Below are positions 8,237 through 16,789 of a DNA stretch of 64,000 nucleotides, piece after piece. Position 1 is the first letter of the stretch. Every line of letters begins with the position of its first letter. The position numbers and the translations under genes are program-made. The notes under the pieces were generated by a model. It was not told the origin of the DNA. It saw nothing but the letters and a program-made list of their open reading frames with translations, and made no database searches. The stretch is from Mycolicibacterium frederiksbergense. Lineage in GTDB: Bacteria; Actinomycetota; Actinomycetes; Mycobacteriales; Mycobacteriaceae. The stretch is taken from assembly GCF_029893345.1 (NCBI RefSeq), contig NZ_JARXVE010000010.1, positions 124,001 to 188,000 on the forward strand, read 5' to 3'.

Positions 8237-9547
8237 GTGAGACGGTTATTCGCCGATACCGCCCCGCTGCGCACACCGGATTTCCGGCGGCTGTGGTTGG
8301 CCGGTATCCCCACCGTGATCGGCGCCAACCTGACCATCTTCGCGGTGCCGGTGCAGCTGTATGTGCTCACCGAGAACTCCGCCTATGTCGGGTTGTCCGG
8401 CCTGTTCGCGCTGGTGCCCCTGGTGGTGTTCGGCCTGTGGGGCGGCGCCTGGGCCGATGCGATGGACCGCAGGCTGTTGCTGATCATCGCCTCGATCGGG
8501 TTGGCCGGATCCTCGGTGCTGTTGTGGCTGCAGGCGGCGCTGGCGTTCGACAACGTGTGGGTGGTGCTGTGTCTGCTGGCGGTGCAGCAGGCGTTCTGGG
8601 CGATCAACAGCCCGACCCGTTCGGCGGCCATCCCGCGGATGTTGCCGGCCGATCAGTTGCCCGCGGCCAACTCGCTGAACATGACGGTGATGCAGTTCGG
8701 CGCGATCGTCGGCCCGCTGCTGGCCGGTCTGCTGCTGAACTGGGTGGACCTGTCCACGCTGTACCTGATCGATGTGATCACCTGCCTCGTCCCCATCTGG
8801 GCCACCTTCCGGTTGGCGCCGATGCCGGCGGTGAGCACCGAGCAGGGCTCGGCCCGGTGGGGGCTGACGGCCGTGCTGGACGGTTTCCGGTACCTGGCCG
8901 GCAATCGTGTGGTGCTGATGTCCTTCGTGGTCGATCTGGTGGCGATGATCTTCGGGATGCCGCGGGCGTTGTTCCCCCAGATGGCGCACGAGAGTTTCGG
9001 CGGTCCGGTCGGGGGCGGCACCGCGATGGCGCTGCTGGCGGCGGCGATATCGGGCGGGGCGGTGGCCGGCGGGGTGTTTTCGGGTTGGCTGCCGCGGATC
9101 CGCCGCCAGGGTCTGGCGGTGGTGGTGGCCATCGTGGTCTGGGGCGTCGCGATGATCGGGTTCGGGGTGGCTGCCGGGCTGGCGCACGGCACGATCGGGC
9201 TGATGTTGTGGATAGCGTTGGCGTTCTTGGCGATTGGTGGTGCTGCCGATATGGTGTCGGCCGCGTTCCGGTCGACGATCCTGCAACAGGCGGCCTCTGA
9301 CGAGCTGCGTGGACGGTTGCAGGGCGTGTTCACCGTCGTGGTGGCCGGCGGCCCGCGGTTGGCCGACACGTTGCACGGGGCGGCAGCGGCGGCGGTGGGT
9401 ACCACGGTGGCCGCGGCCGGCGGGGGTGCGCTGGTGGTCGTGGGTGTGGTGATCGCCGCGCTGGCGGTGCCGGCGTTCGTGCGTTACCGGGTGGCTGCGA
9501 GCGCAGCGAGCGATCCAGACGGTGCGGGGCAAACTGTCCCAGCCTGA
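8237..9547 (+). CDS. MFS transporter, EntS/DUF894-type exporter family
   Basis: A 436-residue major facilitator with about 12 hydrophobic segments. TPDFRRLWLAGIPTVIGANL at the N-terminus and the loop WGGAWADAMDRR between helices 2 and 3 (an MFS signature, G-x-x-x-D-x-x-x-R-R) are clear. The family includes the enterobactin exporter EntS and macrolide exporters. It starts with GTG 3 bases after pdxH. The substrate cannot be predicted; the link with pdxH may be no more than read-through. Confidence 0.82.
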   Translation: MRRLFADTAPLRTPDFRRLWLAGIPTVIGANLTIFAVPVQLYVLTENSAYVGLSGLFALVPLVVFGLWGGAWADAMDRRLLLIIASIGLAGSSVLLWLQAALAFDNVWVVLCLLAVQQAFWAINSPTRSAAIPRMLPADQLPAANSLNMTVMQFGAIVGPLLAGLLLNWVDLSTLYLIDVITCLVPIWATFRLAPMPAVSTEQGSARWGLTAVLDGFRYLAGNRVVLMSFVVDLVAMIFGMPRALFPQMAHESFGGPVGGGTAMALLAAAISGGAVAGGVFSGWLPRIRRQGLAVVVAIVVWGVAMIGFGVAAGLAHGTIGLMLWIALAFLAIGGAADMVSAAFRSTILQQAASDELRGRLQGVFTVVVAGGPRLADTLHGAAAAAVGTTVAAAGGGALVVVGVVIAALAVPAFVRYRVAASAASDPDGAGQTVPA

Positions 9548-9638
9548 CCAGTCATGGCCACTGGTTGATGGCGTGGGATGTCAGAAGGTTGCCCAAACGG
9601 CCGTGCTGACCGGGGCTGGACGTTTAGCATCCGGTCTC

Positions 9639-10295
9639 GTGGTTGAGATGGTTGACGCGGTGGCGCAGGCCGACGCGGGGCTTCGCGCGCGAAAGAAGCA
9701 ACGCACCCGGGCGATGCTGATCGAGGCCGCCGTCGCGCTGTGCGACCGGCAGGGGTTCGAGGAGACGACCGTCGAGCAGATCGCCGCGGTCGCCGCTGTG
9801 TCACCGCGCACGTTCAGCCGCTACTTCGCCAGCAAGGAAGCCGTCGTCTTGGCGTTCGTCGATGAGGTGGTCGAGTTGATCGCGCAGGAGCTGGTCAAGC
9901 AGCCGCCCGGGATCAGCGACATCGAAGCCCTGTTTCGGGCGCATGTACAGGCGTTCCTGAACACCGAGACCGCTCCGCCCACCGCATTGACCGCCGACCG
10001 GTTGTTGGCCTCAGCTCGCATCATCAGCTCGTCGGGCGCCCTGATGCAGGCCGCATCCCAATTTCGCTACGACGCCGTAAATGGCGTGCTGGCCTTGCGG
10101 ATGGGGGTGCCTCGAAACCATCGGCGGCTCAAGCTGACGTCAGCAGTGTGGGGGTCGATCATCATGACCGCGGTGGCCAAGCTGGGGTCGAACATCGACT
10201 GGGCCACCATCACCGTCGAGCGGGTCGTCGACGGGATGCGTAGCACATATGCCGAGTTTCTGGAGGTGACCGGCACCGCCGACAGGGCGATATGA
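9639..10295 (+). CDS. TetR family transcriptional regulator
   Basis: A roughly 218-residue regulator. The N-terminal helix-turn-helix is clear: RTRAMLIEAAVALCDRQGFE, TTVEQIAAVAAVSPRTFSRY, then FASKEAVVLAF. The C-terminal half is helical and divergent, as expected for a ligand-binding TetR domain. Start codon uncertain: GTG 9639 or ATG 9648; the open frame extends further upstream into the end of the MFS gene without coding character. It is followed at 92 bases by gltA2 in the same direction. Target unknown. Confidence 0.78.
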   Translation: MVEMVDAVAQADAGLRARKKQRTRAMLIEAAVALCDRQGFEETTVEQIAAVAAVSPRTFSRYFASKEAVVLAFVDEVVELIAQELVKQPPGISDIEALFRAHVQAFLNTETAPPTALTADRLLASARIISSSGALMQAASQFRYDAVNGVLALRMGVPRNHRRLKLTSAVWGSIIMTAVAKLGSNIDWATITVERVVDGMRSTYAEFLEVTGTADRAI

Positions 10296-10387
10296 CCGGT
10301 TGGTAACCCCACGTGGGCAGCGCGAATCGATTGCGACTACCTTTTGTAGAGCAGTTGTCGGTTCCCCGTGTCGATGAAGGGACTCCC

Positions 10388-11692
10388 GTGGCCGAAAACC
10401 CGTCGAGTGGGCAGGAGCTCGCCAGCCTGAAGTACCCCGGTGGCGAGCTCGATCTGGAGATCGTCCACGCCACCGAGGGCGCTGACGGCATCGCGCTTGG
10501 CCCGTTGCTCTCCAAAACCGGCTACACCACGTTCGACAGTGGCTTTGTCAACACCTCCGCCACCAAGTCCGCCATCACCTACATCGATGGCGACGCCGGC
10601 ATCTTGCGTTACCGGGGCTACCCGATCGAGCAGCTCGCCGAGAATTCGACGTTCATCGAGGTGAGCTACCTGCTGATCTACGGTGAGCTGCCGACTGCCG
10701 AGCAGCTGGTGAGTTTCACCAACCAGATCCAGCGGCACACTTTGCTGCACGAGGATCTCAAGCGGTTCTTCGACGGCTTCCCGCGCAATGCGCACCCGAT
10801 GCCGGTGCTCTCCAGCGCGGTCAACGCGTTGAGCGCCTACTACCAGGATTCGCTGGATCCGCTGGACAAGAAGCAGGTGGAGCTGTCGACGATCCGCCTG
10901 CTGGCCAAGCTGCCGACGATCGCCGCCTATGCCTACAAGAAGTCCGAGGGGCAGCCGTTCCTGTACCCGGACAACTCGTTGACGCTGGTGGAGAACTTCC
11001 TGCGGATGACCTTCGGCTTCCCGGCCGAGCCCTATGAGGTCGATCCGGAGATCGTCCGCGCGCTGGACATGCTGTTGATCCTGCATGCCGATCACGAGCA
11101 GAACTGTTCGACCTCGACGGTGCGGCTGGTCGGCTCGTCGCAGGCCAACCTGTTCACCTCGATCTCGGGCGGCATCAACGCGCTGTGGGGCCCGCTGCAC
11201 GGCGGCGCCAACCAGGCCGTGCTGGAGATGCTGGAGAAGATCCGCTCCGGTGGCGACGATGTGCAGACCTTCGTCAAGAAGGTCAAGAACCGCGAAGACG
11301 GTGTGAAGCTGATGGGCTTCGGTCACCGGGTCTACAAGAACTACGATCCGCGCGCCCGCATCGTCAAGGAGCAGGCCGACAAGATCCTGGGCAAGCTCGG
11401 CGGCGACGATGAGCTGCTCGACATCGCCAAGCAGCTCGAAGAGATCGCGCTGACCGATGACTTCTTCATCGAGCGCAAGCTCTACCCGAACGTCGATTAC
11501 TACACCGGCGTGATCTACCGGGCGATGGGCTTCCCGACCCGGATGTTCACCGTGCTGTTCGCGCTGGGCCGGCTGCCCGGCTGGATCGCGCACTGGCGGG
11601 AGATGCACTCGGAGCCCAACAAGATCGGCCGCCCGCGCCAGATCTACACCGGCTACACCGAGCGTGGCTACGTGGACATCAACAAGCGCTGA
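10388..11692 (+). CDS. gltA2: Citrate synthase (main, type II)
   Basis: A 434-residue hexameric-type citrate synthase, the primary enzyme of the citric acid cycle in mycobacteria (Rv0896 homologue). Signatures: GILRYRGYPIEQLAE, HADHEQNCSTSTVRL (first catalytic His), WGPLHGGANQAV, LMGFGHRVYKNYDPRA (second His) and the C-terminal region with the catalytic Asp (NVDYYTGVIYRAMGFP). The start is GTG at 10388, which has AAGGGA five bases upstream; the frame runs 25 codons further upstream but lacks a ribosome binding site there. A strong terminator follows. Confidence 0.95.
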   Translation: MAENPSSGQELASLKYPGGELDLEIVHATEGADGIALGPLLSKTGYTTFDSGFVNTSATKSAITYIDGDAGILRYRGYPIEQLAENSTFIEVSYLLIYGELPTAEQLVSFTNQIQRHTLLHEDLKRFFDGFPRNAHPMPVLSSAVNALSAYYQDSLDPLDKKQVELSTIRLLAKLPTIAAYAYKKSEGQPFLYPDNSLTLVENFLRMTFGFPAEPYEVDPEIVRALDMLLILHADHEQNCSTSTVRLVGSSQANLFTSISGGINALWGPLHGGANQAVLEMLEKIRSGGDDVQTFVKKVKNREDGVKLMGFGHRVYKNYDPRARIVKEQADKILGKLGGDDELLDIAKQLEEIALTDDFFIERKLYPNVDYYTGVIYRAMGFPTRMFTVLFALGRLPGWIAHWREMHSEPNKIGRPRQIYTGYTERGYVDINKR

Positions 11693-11725
11693 CATCAACT
11701 AGCGCTGACATCACCAGACGCTGAC

Positions 11726-11759
11726 AAAAGCCCGGGAGCGGTTGCGCGCCCGGGCTTTT
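11726..11759. terminator. Bidirectional terminator after gltA2
   Basis: AAAAGCCCGGG (11726-11736) and CCCGGGCTTTT (11749-11759) form an 11-pair stem with a 12-base loop, with an A-run on one side and a U-run on the other. It serves gltA2 (+) and the convergent ybaK-like gene (-). Confidence 0.88.
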
Positions 11760-11771
11760 GGCATGCTGGGG

Positions 11772-12236
11772 TCAGCGCACCGGCAGGGCGAGGCCGCCGG
11801 TCAGGGCGAGCAACTGGTGATAGGTGAGCGGCATCACCGAATCGGCGGTGCCCGCCGCGGTCCAGATGACCGGGTAGGCGGCCAGATGCGGGTCGACGAC
11901 GGTGCGCAGCGGTTCGGGGTGCCCGACGGGTGCGACCCCGCCGATGATCTGGCCGGTGGCCCGGCGCACCAGCGACGGATCGGCCTTGGTGATCTTCGTC
12001 GCCCCCAGCTGCTGGGCCAGCACATCGGTGTTCACCCTGGCGGCGCCGCTGGCCATCACCAGCAGCGGTGCACCGTCGCATTCGAAGACCAGGCTGTTGG
12101 CGATCGCGCCGATCTCGCAGCCGAGGTGGCCCGCTGCCGCGGCGGCCGTCTTCGCGTCGGCGTCGAGGATGGTGATCGCCGGTTCGATACCTGCCGCTGC
12201 GACGGCGTTGGCCACCAGGGCGTTGCGTTCGTTCAC
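11772..12236 (-). CDS. YbaK/EbsC family aminoacyl-tRNA deacylase
   Basis: A 154-residue YbaK/ProX-type editing domain, which hydrolyses mischarged aminoacyl-tRNA (often Cys-tRNA-Pro or Ala-tRNA-Pro). Visible features: LGCEIGAIANSLVFECDG, then LGATKITKADPSLVRRATGQ with the family lysine region, and IGGVAPVGHP, the conserved Gly-Gly-x-x-Pro-x-Gly-His of the active site. The start GTG at 12236 gives the usual family length; the frame opens as far as 12317 but that would overlap the operator and start of the divergent exporter gene. Confidence 0.82.
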   Translation of the reverse strand: MNERNALVANAVAAAGIEPAITILDADAKTAAAAAGHLGCEIGAIANSLVFECDGAPLLVMASGAARVNTDVLAQQLGATKITKADPSLVRRATGQIIGGVAPVGHPEPLRTVVDPHLAAYPVIWTAAGTADSVMPLTYHQLLALTGGLALPVR

Positions 12237-12299
12237 GACGACGATTCTGACCGATGCGGCGCAACCGCGGCTTGCATCTGCAACAGTTGTAGTTTCACA

Positions 12300-12321
12300 A
12301 TAGTTGTGTGAATACAACTAT
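12300..12321. promoter_or_regulatory. Operator palindrome of the MarR-controlled exporter operon
   Basis: ATAGTTGT (12300-12307), spacer of 6, ACAACTAT (12314-12321): a perfect 8-base inverted repeat. A further half-site-like ACAGTTGT is at 12283-12290. It covers the GTG start of the exporter gene, whose downstream partner is a MarR regulator, the likely binder. Confidence 0.7.
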
Positions 12322-13762
12322 CGGCGCGTTCAGCGCCCGGCGCAAGGCGATCATCCTGGTCTCCTGTTGCCTGAGCCTGCTGATCGTGTCGATGGACGCC
12401 ACCATCGTCAACGTCGCCCTTCCGAGCATCCGGGCGGATTTCGATGCCTCGCCCTCGCAGCTGCAATGGGTGATCGACGTGTATACCCTGGTGCTGGCCT
12501 CGCTGCTGCTGTTGTCGGGGGCCACCGCCGACCGGTTCGGCCGTCGGCGCACCTTCCAGCTCGGCCTGATGGTGTTCGCGCTGGCCTCGCTGCTGTGCAG
12601 CCTGGCCCCCAGCATCGAGATGCTCATCGCGGCCCGGTTCCTGCAGGCCATCGGCGGTTCGATGCTCAACCCCGTGGCCATGTCGATCATCACCCAGGTG
12701 TTCACCGGCCGGGTTGAGCGGGCCCGCGCCATCGGGGTGTGGGGCGGCGTGGTGGGCATCGCGATGGCACTCGGCCCGATCGTGGGTGGCGCCCTGATCC
12801 AATACGTCGACTGGCGCGCGGTGTTCTGGATCAACCTGCCGATCTGTGCCCTGGCGATCCTGCTGACCGCGATCTTCGTGCCCGAGTCCAAGTCGGCCCA
12901 GCTGCGCGATATGGATCCGATCGGTCAGGGCCTGGGGGTGGCGTTCCTGTTCGGCACCGTTTTCGTGCTCATCGAGGGGCCGGGCTACGGCTGGACCGAC
13001 CCTCGCACTGTCGCGGTCGCGGTTGTGGCACTGGCGGCGCTGGTGGCGTTCCTGCGCTACGAATCGAGCCGGGTCGATCCGTTCATCGATCTGCGGTTCT
13101 TCCGCAGCGTCCCATTCGCCTCGGCCACCCTGATCGCGGTCTGCGGATTCGCCGCCTACGGCGCGTTCCTGTTCATGATGTCGCTGTACCTGCAGTCCGA
13201 GCGGGGGTATTCCGCCATGCACACCGGTCTGATCTACCTTCCGGTCGCTGCGGGTGCGCTGATCTTCTCGCCGCTGTCGGGTCGGCTGGTGGGCCGGTAC
13301 GGTAGCCGGCCCTCGCTGCTGGTGGCGGGGGCGATGATCACCCTGGCCACCGTCCTGCTGACCTGGCTGACCGCCGACACCCCGGTGTGGCAGTTGCTGG
13401 TCATCTTCGCGGTGTTCGGCATCGGCTTCTCGATGGTCAACGCTCCGATCACCACCACCGCGGTCAGCGGCATGCCGCTGGACCGCGCCGGGGCTGCCTC
13501 GGCGGTGGCCTCCACCAGCCGTCAGGTCGGTGTCAGTGTCGGGGTGGCGCTATGCGGTTCGGTGGCCGGGGCGGCGCTGGCCGGGACGGGGCACGACTTC
13601 GCCGCCACCGCCCGTCCACTGTGGTTCGTCTGTGCCGCACTGGGATTGGCGATCTTCGCACTTGGCGTGATCTCCACTACGCCGTGGGCGCTGCGCTCCG
13701 CGCAGAAGCTGGCGCCCCTGATCGGTCAGCACCATGTCACGGAGGTGAGTCATGTCGGGTGA
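12308..13762 (+). CDS. MFS multidrug exporter, DHA2 (EmrB/QacA) family
   Basis: A 484-residue transporter with about 14 hydrophobic segments. MDATIVNVALPSI in helix 1 is the hallmark of the 14-TM drug:H+ antiporter-2 family; LSGATADRFGRRRTFQLGL is the helix 2-3 loop motif, and GVWGGVVGIAMALGPIVGG is motif C found only in exporters. It expels lipophilic drugs or metabolites across the inner membrane. The GTG start lies inside a perfect palindrome and no ribosome binding site precedes it, so the message may be leaderless. The 3' end overlaps the marR gene by 11 bases. Confidence 0.87.
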   Translation: MNTTIGAFSARRKAIILVSCCLSLLIVSMDATIVNVALPSIRADFDASPSQLQWVIDVYTLVLASLLLLSGATADRFGRRRTFQLGLMVFALASLLCSLAPSIEMLIAARFLQAIGGSMLNPVAMSIITQVFTGRVERARAIGVWGGVVGIAMALGPIVGGALIQYVDWRAVFWINLPICALAILLTAIFVPESKSAQLRDMDPIGQGLGVAFLFGTVFVLIEGPGYGWTDPRTVAVAVVALAALVAFLRYESSRVDPFIDLRFFRSVPFASATLIAVCGFAAYGAFLFMMSLYLQSERGYSAMHTGLIYLPVAAGALIFSPLSGRLVGRYGSRPSLLVAGAMITLATVLLTWLTADTPVWQLLVIFAVFGIGFSMVNAPITTTAVSGMPLDRAGAASAVASTSRQVGVSVGVALCGSVAGAALAGTGHDFAATARPLWFVCAALGLAIFALGVISTTPWALRSAQKLAPLIGQHHVTEVSHVG

Positions 13763-14180
13763 CCGGCAATCCGAATTGGCCGACGAGGTGTGGAGCGCCC
13801 TGACCGCGTTGGTGTTCGACCACCGCGACGCCTGGCGGCGGGCGGTGATCGACCAGACCGGACTCCCGTTCAGCCGCGTCCGCGTGCTGAAACGGCTTGC
13901 GCGCGAGCCGCTGACCGTCAAACAGCTGGCCTACGCCGCCACCGTCGACGCCCCGGCCGCCACGGTCGCGGTCAACGACCTTGAGGAACGCGGGCTGGTG
14001 GTGCGGGAGATCGACCCGGCCAACCGGCGCTGCAAGCTGGTGTCGCTCACCGAGGCGGGGCGCGCACTGCTGGCGCACATCGACCGGATCGACGATCCCG
14101 CGCCTGACCAGCTCGCCGCGCTCAGTCCTGCCGACCTGGAGGCGTTGCGGGCGATCCTGGCCAAGGTCGCCGCGCGGTAG
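13752..14180 (+). CDS. MarR family transcriptional regulator
   Basis: A 142-residue winged-helix regulator. The DNA-binding region is LPFSRVRVLKRLAREPLTVKQLAYAATVDAP followed by the recognition helix ATVAVNDLEERGLV and the wing VREIDPANRRCKLVSLTEAG. It overlaps the end of the DHA2 exporter gene and is therefore its co-transcribed regulator, presumably a repressor released by the exported compound. The palindrome at 12300-12321 is the likely operator, giving autoregulation. Confidence 0.85.
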   Translation: MSGDRQSELADEVWSALTALVFDHRDAWRRAVIDQTGLPFSRVRVLKRLAREPLTVKQLAYAATVDAPAATVAVNDLEERGLVVREIDPANRRCKLVSLTEAGRALLAHIDRIDDPAPDQLAALSPADLEALRAILAKVAAR

Positions 14181-14189
14181 CGGCGGCGA

Positions 14190-14600
14190 TCAGCTCTCGC
14201 CCCACCCGCCCTGCACCATGGTCTGGAACTTCCAGTCGCCGCCGCACTTGACCAGCAGATCGCCGTAGCGCACCTGCTGGCTGAACCCGTCGGCGGTGAA
14301 CGTCGCGTCGGTGATGACGAACACCAGGTTCTCGTTGATGAAATGTGGTGTGCGCGTGGACTCCATCGCGAAATCGGTGCTCTGGCTCATCTGCTCGCTC
14401 ATCTGCGCGACGAACCCGGCGCGGTCGACGGCCTTGGCGCTGCCGTCGGTCACTTCGTTGAGCGGAAACATCGCCTCATCAGCCATGGCTTCGACGTCCT
14501 TGTTTCCGACCAGTGCGTCGTAGTGGGCGAACCACGCCAACACGGAGTCGACATCGGCGGCGGTGGGGCTGAATTCGGCGGCCTGCGGCATGGTGACCAT
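14190..14600 (-). CDS. NTF2-like (SnoaL/DUF4440-type) protein
   Basis: A 136-residue protein with the cone-shaped NTF2-like fold pattern: an N-terminal helix pair (ADVDSVLAWFAHYDALVGNKD), then strands with ESTRTPHFINENLVFVITDAT and the C-terminal YGDLLVKCGGDWKFQTMVQGGW, which matches the usual last strand of SnoaL-like proteins. The ATG at 14600 follows GGAGAG. It is divergent from a TetR regulator gene with 67 bases between starts that hold a palindrome, so it is a likely target of that regulator. Enzymatic or ligand-binding role unknown. Confidence 0.68.
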   Translation of the reverse strand: MVTMPQAAEFSPTAADVDSVLAWFAHYDALVGNKDVEAMADEAMFPLNEVTDGSAKAVDRAGFVAQMSEQMSQSTDFAMESTRTPHFINENLVFVITDATFTADGFSQQVRYGDLLVKCGGDWKFQTMVQGGWGES

Positions 14601-14639
14601 ATGCTCTCCTCGACATAGAATTATTCTGTACGTAGTACA

Positions 14640-14654
14640 CTATACATAGTATAG
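14640..14654. promoter_or_regulatory. Operator-like palindrome in divergent promoter region
   Basis: CTATAC (14640-14645), ATA, GTATAG (14649-14654): perfect 6-base arms, 15 bases in all, in an AT-rich island between the NTF2-like gene and the TetR gene. A GTAC-GTA-GTAC pattern lies just upstream (14628-14638). Probable TetR binding site. Confidence 0.6.
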
Positions 14655-14667
14655 AGAGGACCGCGAA

Positions 14668-15441
14668 GTGGCTAAACGAGCAGGTGAGGACCGCAGCAGT
14701 GCCGGTGATCCGGTACGCACGCTGGAACTGCTCTGGCGTGAGCCCGGCCAGGGCACACCCACGCGCGGCCCCAGACAGCGCACGACGGTGGACGCGGTTG
14801 TCGCCGCTGCCATCCGGATCGCCGACGCCGACGGCCTGGAGGCGCTCACGATGCGGGCCGTCGCCGTGCAGCTGGGTGTGACCCCGATGGCGACCTACAC
14901 CTATGTGCCGGGTAAGGCCGAACTGCTCGACCTCATGGTCGATACCGTCTATCAGCAGATGCCGCGCCGGGATTTCACTGGAAAGTCTTGGTGGGAAAAG
15001 GTTTCCATGATCGCCGAGGACAACCTCGCGATGTTCGACAACCACCCGTGGATCACCTACCTGCCCACCACCCGCCCGCCGCTCGGCCCGGGCATGATCG
15101 CCAAGTACGACCACGAGCTGAGCGCGTTCGATTCGCTCGGGCTCAGCGACCTCGAGATGGATTCCGCCCTGACGTATGTGCTGGGTTTCGTGAACTCGGT
15201 GGCCCGGATCGCCATCGATTCACGCCGGGCCGCAGCCGATAGCGGCGTAAGCGATGGGCAGTGGTGGGAACGCGTCGGCCCGCTGTTGGAACGGGCTCTC
15301 GACGGCGACCGGTATCCGCTGGCCTCCCGGGTGGGGACGGCGGCCGGTCAGACTTTCGACGCGGCCTACAGCGCCACGCACGCCTACGAGTTCGGGTTGG
15401 CTCGCGTGCTCGACGGGCTGGCCGACCTCATCGACGGCTGA
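14668..15441 (+). CDS. TetR family regulator with TetR_C_1-type domain
   Basis: A 257-residue regulator. A charged N-terminal extension of about 35 residues precedes the helix-turn-helix: RTTVDAVVAAAIRIADADGL, ALTMRAVAVQLGVTPMATYTY, VPGKAELLDLMVDTVY. The C-terminal domain (RRDFTGKSWWEKV, LGLSDLEMDSALTYVLGFVN) matches the tetracycline-repressor-like C-terminal class used by many actinobacterial TetR proteins. GTG start with AGAGAGGA 7 bases upstream. It is divergent from the NTF2-like gene and its 3' end abuts the ACT-like gene on the other strand. Confidence 0.82.
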   Translation: MAKRAGEDRSSAGDPVRTLELLWREPGQGTPTRGPRQRTTVDAVVAAAIRIADADGLEALTMRAVAVQLGVTPMATYTYVPGKAELLDLMVDTVYQQMPRRDFTGKSWWEKVSMIAEDNLAMFDNHPWITYLPTTRPPLGPGMIAKYDHELSAFDSLGLSDLEMDSALTYVLGFVNSVARIAIDSRRAAADSGVSDGQWWERVGPLLERALDGDRYPLASRVGTAAGQTFDAAYSATHAYEFGLARVLDGLADLIDG

Positions 15442-15696
15442 TCACGGACTGGTCGTCAGTGCGGTATGCAGCACGTCGACCTTTCCGTCCATGGTGCGTT
15501 GGGCGGTCCTGGCCTGTCTGGGGCTGGCGGTGAACTGCGCCTCGATCCGCACCCGCGCCGGGTTGCGCACGCTGAAAGACAGTGCCGTGATCGCGATTTG
15601 GCGCCGGTGCAGATCCGCGGCGAAGCTCAGTAAGGTGCGGGTGTGATCGGCGGAACCGAATTCCACTGTCAGGGTGTGCAGTGCTGATCGGTCCAT
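15442..15696 (-). CDS. Stand-alone ACT-like small protein
   Basis: An 84-residue protein. The pattern LTVEFGSADHTRTLLSFAADL, RRQIAITALSFSV and ARVRIEAQFTASPRQARTAQ, followed by a final strand VDVLHTAL, fits the betaalphabetabetaalphabeta order of an ACT domain such as the small subunit of acetolactate synthase. It lies 6 bases after the valine/leucine dehydrogenase gene and is the last gene of the seven-gene operon. A regulatory role in sensing a branched-chain or aromatic amino acid is inferred only from the fold and the context. Assignment by pattern, without a search, is moderate. Confidence 0.55.
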   Translation of the reverse strand: MDRSALHTLTVEFGSADHTRTLLSFAADLHRRQIAITALSFSVRNPARVRIEAQFTASPRQARTAQRTMDGKVDVLHTALTTSP

Positions 15697-15702
15697 CCCG
15701 TG

Positions 15703-16767
15703 TCACACGGCTCCGGCTCGTACCCGTTCGTCGACGATATCGCGGGCCGCCTGGCCGGCCAGCATATCGAGATCGCGTCGACGACCGAGGATTTCACGCA
15801 CCGTCTCACCGATCCCGACCACACGTGCGGTGGACTCCTGCCGGGTGGCCTGCTCGATCTCCCCGGCGACCTGGATCAGCCCGCCGCCGTTGGCGACATA
15901 GTCGGGCACCCAGGTGATGTCACGGTCAGCCAGGAGTCGTTCGACACCGGAGTGTGCCAGCTGGTTGTTGGCCGCACCGCAGACAACGCGTGCGGACAGC
16001 ACCGGAACGGTGGCTTCGCTCAGCGTGGCGCCGAGAGCGCACGGTGCATAGAGGTCGACCGGGGCGTCGATAACCCGGTCCAGCACCGTCACCTGGGGGA
16101 ACTCATCCCGGATCCGGCCCAGCGCCGCGGCGTTGACGTCGCAGACCGACACCTGCGCACCGGCGTCGACCAGCAGTCGCACCAGGTGGAATCCAACCTT
16201 GCCTGCGCCTTCGACACCGACGGTCCGACCGTGCAGGTCGGTGGTGCCCCATGTCGACTCGGCGGCCGCCAGGATCGAGTGGAACACGCCGAGCGCGGTC
16301 AGCGGGGCGCTGTCGCCCGATCCGCCGTGCGCCGGGGTCTTGGCGGTGACGTGGCTGGTGGTGCGGCCGATGATGTCCATGTCCTCGGATGTGGTGCCGA
16401 CGTCGCCGGCGGTGATGTAGCGGCCACCGAGACTCTCCACGAATCGCCCATGAGCCTCAAGCAGTTCGGGAGTCTTGATCCGGTCCGGGTCGCCGATGAT
16501 GACGGACTTCCCGCCACCGAGGGCCAGCCCCGCGATCGCGGCCTTGTAGGTCATGCCATGTGACAGTCGCAGCACATCGCTGAGTGCGGCTTGTTCGTTC
16601 GGGTACGGGTAGAACCGGGTACCGCCGAGCGCCGGCCCGAGGGTCGTCGAGTGGATCGCGATGATCGCTTTCAACCCGGTTCGCTCGTCACAGCAGAAGA
16701 CCACCTGCTGGTGTGGGGTGTCCTCGGCGAAGTCGGGTCGGTCGAACACGCCGGTGCTGATATCCAT
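15703..16767 (-). CDS. vdh: Valine/leucine/phenylalanine dehydrogenase
   Basis: A 354-residue NAD-dependent amino-acid dehydrogenase of the Glu/Leu/Phe/Val family. AIHSTTLGPALGGTRFYPYP and SHGMTYKAAIAGLALGGGKS carry the substrate and catalytic lysines (about K75 and K87); the Rossmann motif GVEGAGKVGFHLVRLL lies near the middle. It reversibly deaminates branched-chain or aromatic amino acids to 2-oxo acids. Closest in feel to Streptomyces valine dehydrogenase. It follows the indolepyruvate ferredoxin oxidoreductase gene by 22 bases, so its product, a 2-oxo acid, could feed straight into that enzyme. Confidence 0.88.
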   Translation of the reverse strand: MDISTGVFDRPDFAEDTPHQQVVFCCDERTGLKAIIAIHSTTLGPALGGTRFYPYPNEQAALSDVLRLSHGMTYKAAIAGLALGGGKSVIIGDPDRIKTPELLEAHGRFVESLGGRYITAGDVGTTSEDMDIIGRTTSHVTAKTPAHGGSGDSAPLTALGVFHSILAAAESTWGTTDLHGRTVGVEGAGKVGFHLVRLLVDAGAQVSVCDVNAAALGRIRDEFPQVTVLDRVIDAPVDLYAPCALGATLSEATVPVLSARVVCGAANNQLAHSGVERLLADRDITWVPDYVANGGGLIQVAGEIEQATRQESTARVVGIGETVREILGRRRDLDMLAGQAARDIVDERVRAGAV

Positions 16768-16789
16768 GTGAGTCCTTTCCGCGGGGGTT

